Below are positions 13,147-14,332 of a stretch of DNA of 14,332 bases, in pieces (positions within the stretch are counted from its first letter, which is position 1; the number at the start of each line of letters is the position of its first letter). The notes below the pieces were generated by a model. That model ran no database searches. It saw only the letters and a list, made by a program, of their open reading frames with translations, and was not told the DNA's origin. The position numbers were made by a program, and so were the translations under genes. Source of the DNA: CAZMJG01 sp964576365 (lineage in GTDB: Bacteria; Patescibacteriota; Microgenomatia; UBA1406; GWC2-37-13); contig CAZNUT010000036.1 of NCBI GenBank assembly GCA_964576365.1, positions 1 through 14,332 on the forward strand. Direction: 5' to 3'.

Positions 13147-13464
13147 ATGAACAGTAATCAAAATACAATCCCTCCTTCTCGATTTAAGCCCTTCTTTTGG
13201 GATATAGATTTTGAAAAACTTGATCCCGCAAAACATCAGAAATATGTTATTGCAAGACTCCTAGATAAAGGTGATTTTGATGCGTGGAAATGGGTGCAAA
13301 CGTCTTTTCCAAAAGAGCTTATTATCAACACGGTCAAAACGATGCGTGATTTTTCTCTCAAAAGCGCATCCTTCTGGGCAACAATATACGATATTCCATT
13401 AAATGAACTCATATGTTTCCAGCAACCCTATCTCCAGACACGGCGTCAACTCTGGCCCTACTAA
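13147..13464 (+). CDS. DUF6922-type protein B, probable antitoxin of the AbiEii toxin, 105 aa
   Basis: The core FKPFFWDIDFEKLDP, KYVIARLLDKGD, then KWVQTSF and SFWATIYDIPLNEL follows the DUF6922 pattern and aligns with the preceding gene, showing a tandem duplication. The C-terminal tail (about residues 87-105) extends 52 bases into the toxin gene in another reading frame. Such an overlap favours translational coupling and a fixed antitoxin/toxin ratio. I start at the ATG at 13147; an in-frame ATG at 13114 lies within the previous gene. No ribosome binding site is seen. Family proteins beside AbiEii are presumed antitoxins, but which of the two copies neutralises the toxin is not known. Confidence 0.78.
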   Translation: MNSNQNTIPPSRFKPFFWDIDFEKLDPAKHQKYVIARLLDKGDFDAWKWVQTSFPKELIINTVKTMRDFSLKSASFWATIYDIPLNELICFQQPYLQTRRQLWPY

Positions 13465-14042
13465 GTGAGAGCCATATTTGTGACAATGCTTACCTTGCGG
13501 GAGGCACTGCTCTCGCGCTTCAATTAGGTCATCGTATGTCTGTCGATCTTGATTTCTTTTCTTTTCAACCATTTAGCTCGCAGGAAATCGTGGACAAATT
13601 GAAAAAAATTGGAGATTTCTGTATCAGTCAACAAACAGAAAAAACAATCAATGGAGTTTTAAACAAAGTTAAGTTTAGCTATTTTTTCTACTCTTACCCT
13701 CTTATAAAGGATACAAATAAATACCTTGCAATTAATCTTGCCAGTACACAGGATATTGCCGCGATGAAGCTGGCGGCTATCTGTGACCGTGGAACCAAAA
13801 AGGATTATATAGATCTGTACTTCTTGCTTAAATCATATTCAATCGAAGAAATGTTTTCGTGTTATGAGAAAAAATATCATCTGCTTGAGGCAAATCGTAT
13901 CACCATCCTCAAAAGCTTACAATATTTTGTCGATGCAGATGAGTCGGAAACACCGATCATGGTGACAAAAGTGGAATGGGAAGAAGTGAAGGAGAGGCTG
14001 AAAAAAGAAGTAAAACTGCTTACAAAAAAATATCTTGCGTAA
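13413..14042 (+). CDS. AbiEii/AbiGii-family nucleotidyltransferase toxin
   Basis: A 209-aa protein of the AbiEii family (PF08843, DNA polymerase-beta-fold nucleotidyltransferase), toxin of type IV-like systems linked to abortive phage infection. The active-site signature is complete: AGGTALALQLGHR (29-41) followed by Asp45 and Asp47 in SVDLDFFS. The C-terminal landmark DIAAMKLAAICDRGTKKDYIDLYFLL (from Asp114, with Lys119, Arg126, Lys130 and Asp131) is also intact, so it looks functional. The MFP start fits the usual M-(Y/F/H)-P beginning of the family, supporting the 52-base overlap with the upstream gene. Related toxins transfer nucleotides to RNA targets such as tRNA or modify GTP-binding partners; the target here is unknown. 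It is the last gene of the cluster. Confidence 0.9.
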   Translation: MFPATLSPDTASTLALLSESHICDNAYLAGGTALALQLGHRMSVDLDFFSFQPFSSQEIVDKLKKIGDFCISQQTEKTINGVLNKVKFSYFFYSYPLIKDTNKYLAINLASTQDIAAMKLAAICDRGTKKDYIDLYFLLKSYSIEEMFSCYEKKYHLLEANRITILKSLQYFVDADESETPIMVTKVEWEEVKERLKKEVKLLTKKYLA

Positions 14043-14092
14043 ATAACGTTCTTCTCGGTTTAAAAAGTGAAAATATCTAAAAAAAGAATTTC

Positions 14093-14122
14093 CTCTACCA
14101 GCGCCATGCCAACGAGGTAGAG
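14093..14122. repeat. Inverted repeat downstream of the AbiEii gene
   Basis: CTCTACC (14093-14099) and GGTAGAG (14116-14122) form a perfect 7-bp stem with a 16-base loop, about 50 bases after the toxin stop. On the plus strand AAAA follows rather than T, so it is not a classical terminator for the toxin operon. On the minus strand a T-rich run follows after a few bases, but no minus-strand gene ends here. Confidence 0.45.
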
Positions 14123-14179
14123 AAAAGCCTCATTGATTAATACTGCTATTTAAAATAGAAACTATTTCCTCCTATGCTT

Positions 14180-14215
14180 TTGAAAAAAATATGATATAGT
14201 ATGATGTTTTATAAA
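14180..14215 (+). promoter_or_regulatory. Promoter-like AT-rich sequence at the right end
   Basis: TTGAAA (14180-14185) is followed by TATAGT (14195), TATGAT (14200) and TATAAA (14210-14215), none at ideal spacing. The ten bases ATAGTATGAT (14196-14205) are identical to the left part of the palindrome in the 3833 promoter. It may drive a gene beyond the window. Confidence 0.3.
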
Positions 14216-14332
14216 TTTTTAAAAAGTATGTTGTATACCGAAGCACCCACAGAGCAACAAATTATAAATTACAAATTCGGCGCTGGTCTTACAAACAGTT
14301 GATATTAGGGGGATTTAGGTTGATAGGAGAGA

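Larger units (their letters stand above)
14043..14332. other. Terminal 290 bases without a convincing gene
   Basis: This stretch is AT-rich and holds an inverted repeat (14093-14122), promoter-like sequence (14180-14215) and an AATTA-rich piece (14260-14277). One 24-codon open frame starts at ATG 14228 (MLYTEAPTEQQ...) and is probably chance. The last bases contain AGGGGGA and TAGGAGAG, Shine-Dalgarno-like pieces that could precede a gene starting just outside the window. I see no tRNA or rRNA in it. Confidence 0.5.

Noticed and set aside
14093..14122. Hairpin considered as rho-independent terminator of the toxin operon
   Set aside because: The stem is followed by AAAA on the plus strand instead of a T run, and the 16-base loop is long.
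1..14332. Recoded TGA (code 4 or 25)
   Set aside because: Several genes (transaldolase, BadF-type kinase, HAD hydrolase, hexokinase-like) end naturally in TGA at the family's expected C-terminus.

Overview
The window looks like a piece of a small, compact bacterial genome. The best fit is a member of the Candidate Phyla Radiation (Patescibacteria, probably the Microgenomates side). This is an inference from gene content and style: a secreted M4 protease with a very long Thr-Pro linker and a dockerin-like tail, a shortened and divergent hexokinase, a small GDP-mannose dehydratase, a DUF6922/AbiEii toxin-antitoxin set, almost no Shine-Dalgarno sequences, and short quasi-tandem repeats between genes. 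TGA is used as an ordinary stop by several genes, which argues against the recoded CPR lineages (code 25). No rRNA, tRNA, CRISPR array or insertion sequence was seen.

Layout: 76-887 holds two small unrecognised genes in convergent orientation. 922-3782 (minus strand) holds a COG1237-type metallo-beta-lactamase-fold protein, GDP-mannose 4,6-dehydratase and a HAD phosphatase. A 50-bp divergent promoter region separates these from a large, divergent medium-chain dehydrogenase (3833-5257, plus). That gene abuts, stop against stop, a BadF/N-acetylglucosamine-kinase-type sugar kinase (5258-6166, minus). Next come a small gap with a likely kinase relic, transaldolase with a tiny downstream partner (6313-7446, minus), a repeat-rich spacer, and a large unknown protein with a twin-arginine-like anchor (7682-9073, minus). 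The plus strand then carries the M4 protease (9264-11750), a hexokinase-like protein (11777-12850) and a toxin-antitoxin cluster of two paralogous DUF6922 genes plus an AbiEii nucleotidyltransferase (12914-14042). The last 290 bases have no convincing gene.

Several genes of the middle section point to sugar chemistry: two sugar-kinase-fold proteins, transaldolase, a sugar/polyol-type dehydrogenase, a small-molecule phosphatase and a nucleotide-sugar enzyme. They are mostly separate transcription units with their own promoters, so this is a neighbourhood rather than one operon.

Two features cut across the window. First, most promoters consist of a -10 box, often the extended form TGNTAYAAT, lying only 5-13 bases before the start codon, with no ribosome binding site; this implies leaderless or nearly leaderless mRNAs. 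Second, the gaps between genes contain degenerate tandem repeats with different exact periods (7, 8 and 9 bases), one running up to a start codon and another supplying a -35-like sequence. These two are the observations I would follow up first, together with the duplicated DUF6922 gene in the toxin-antitoxin cluster.
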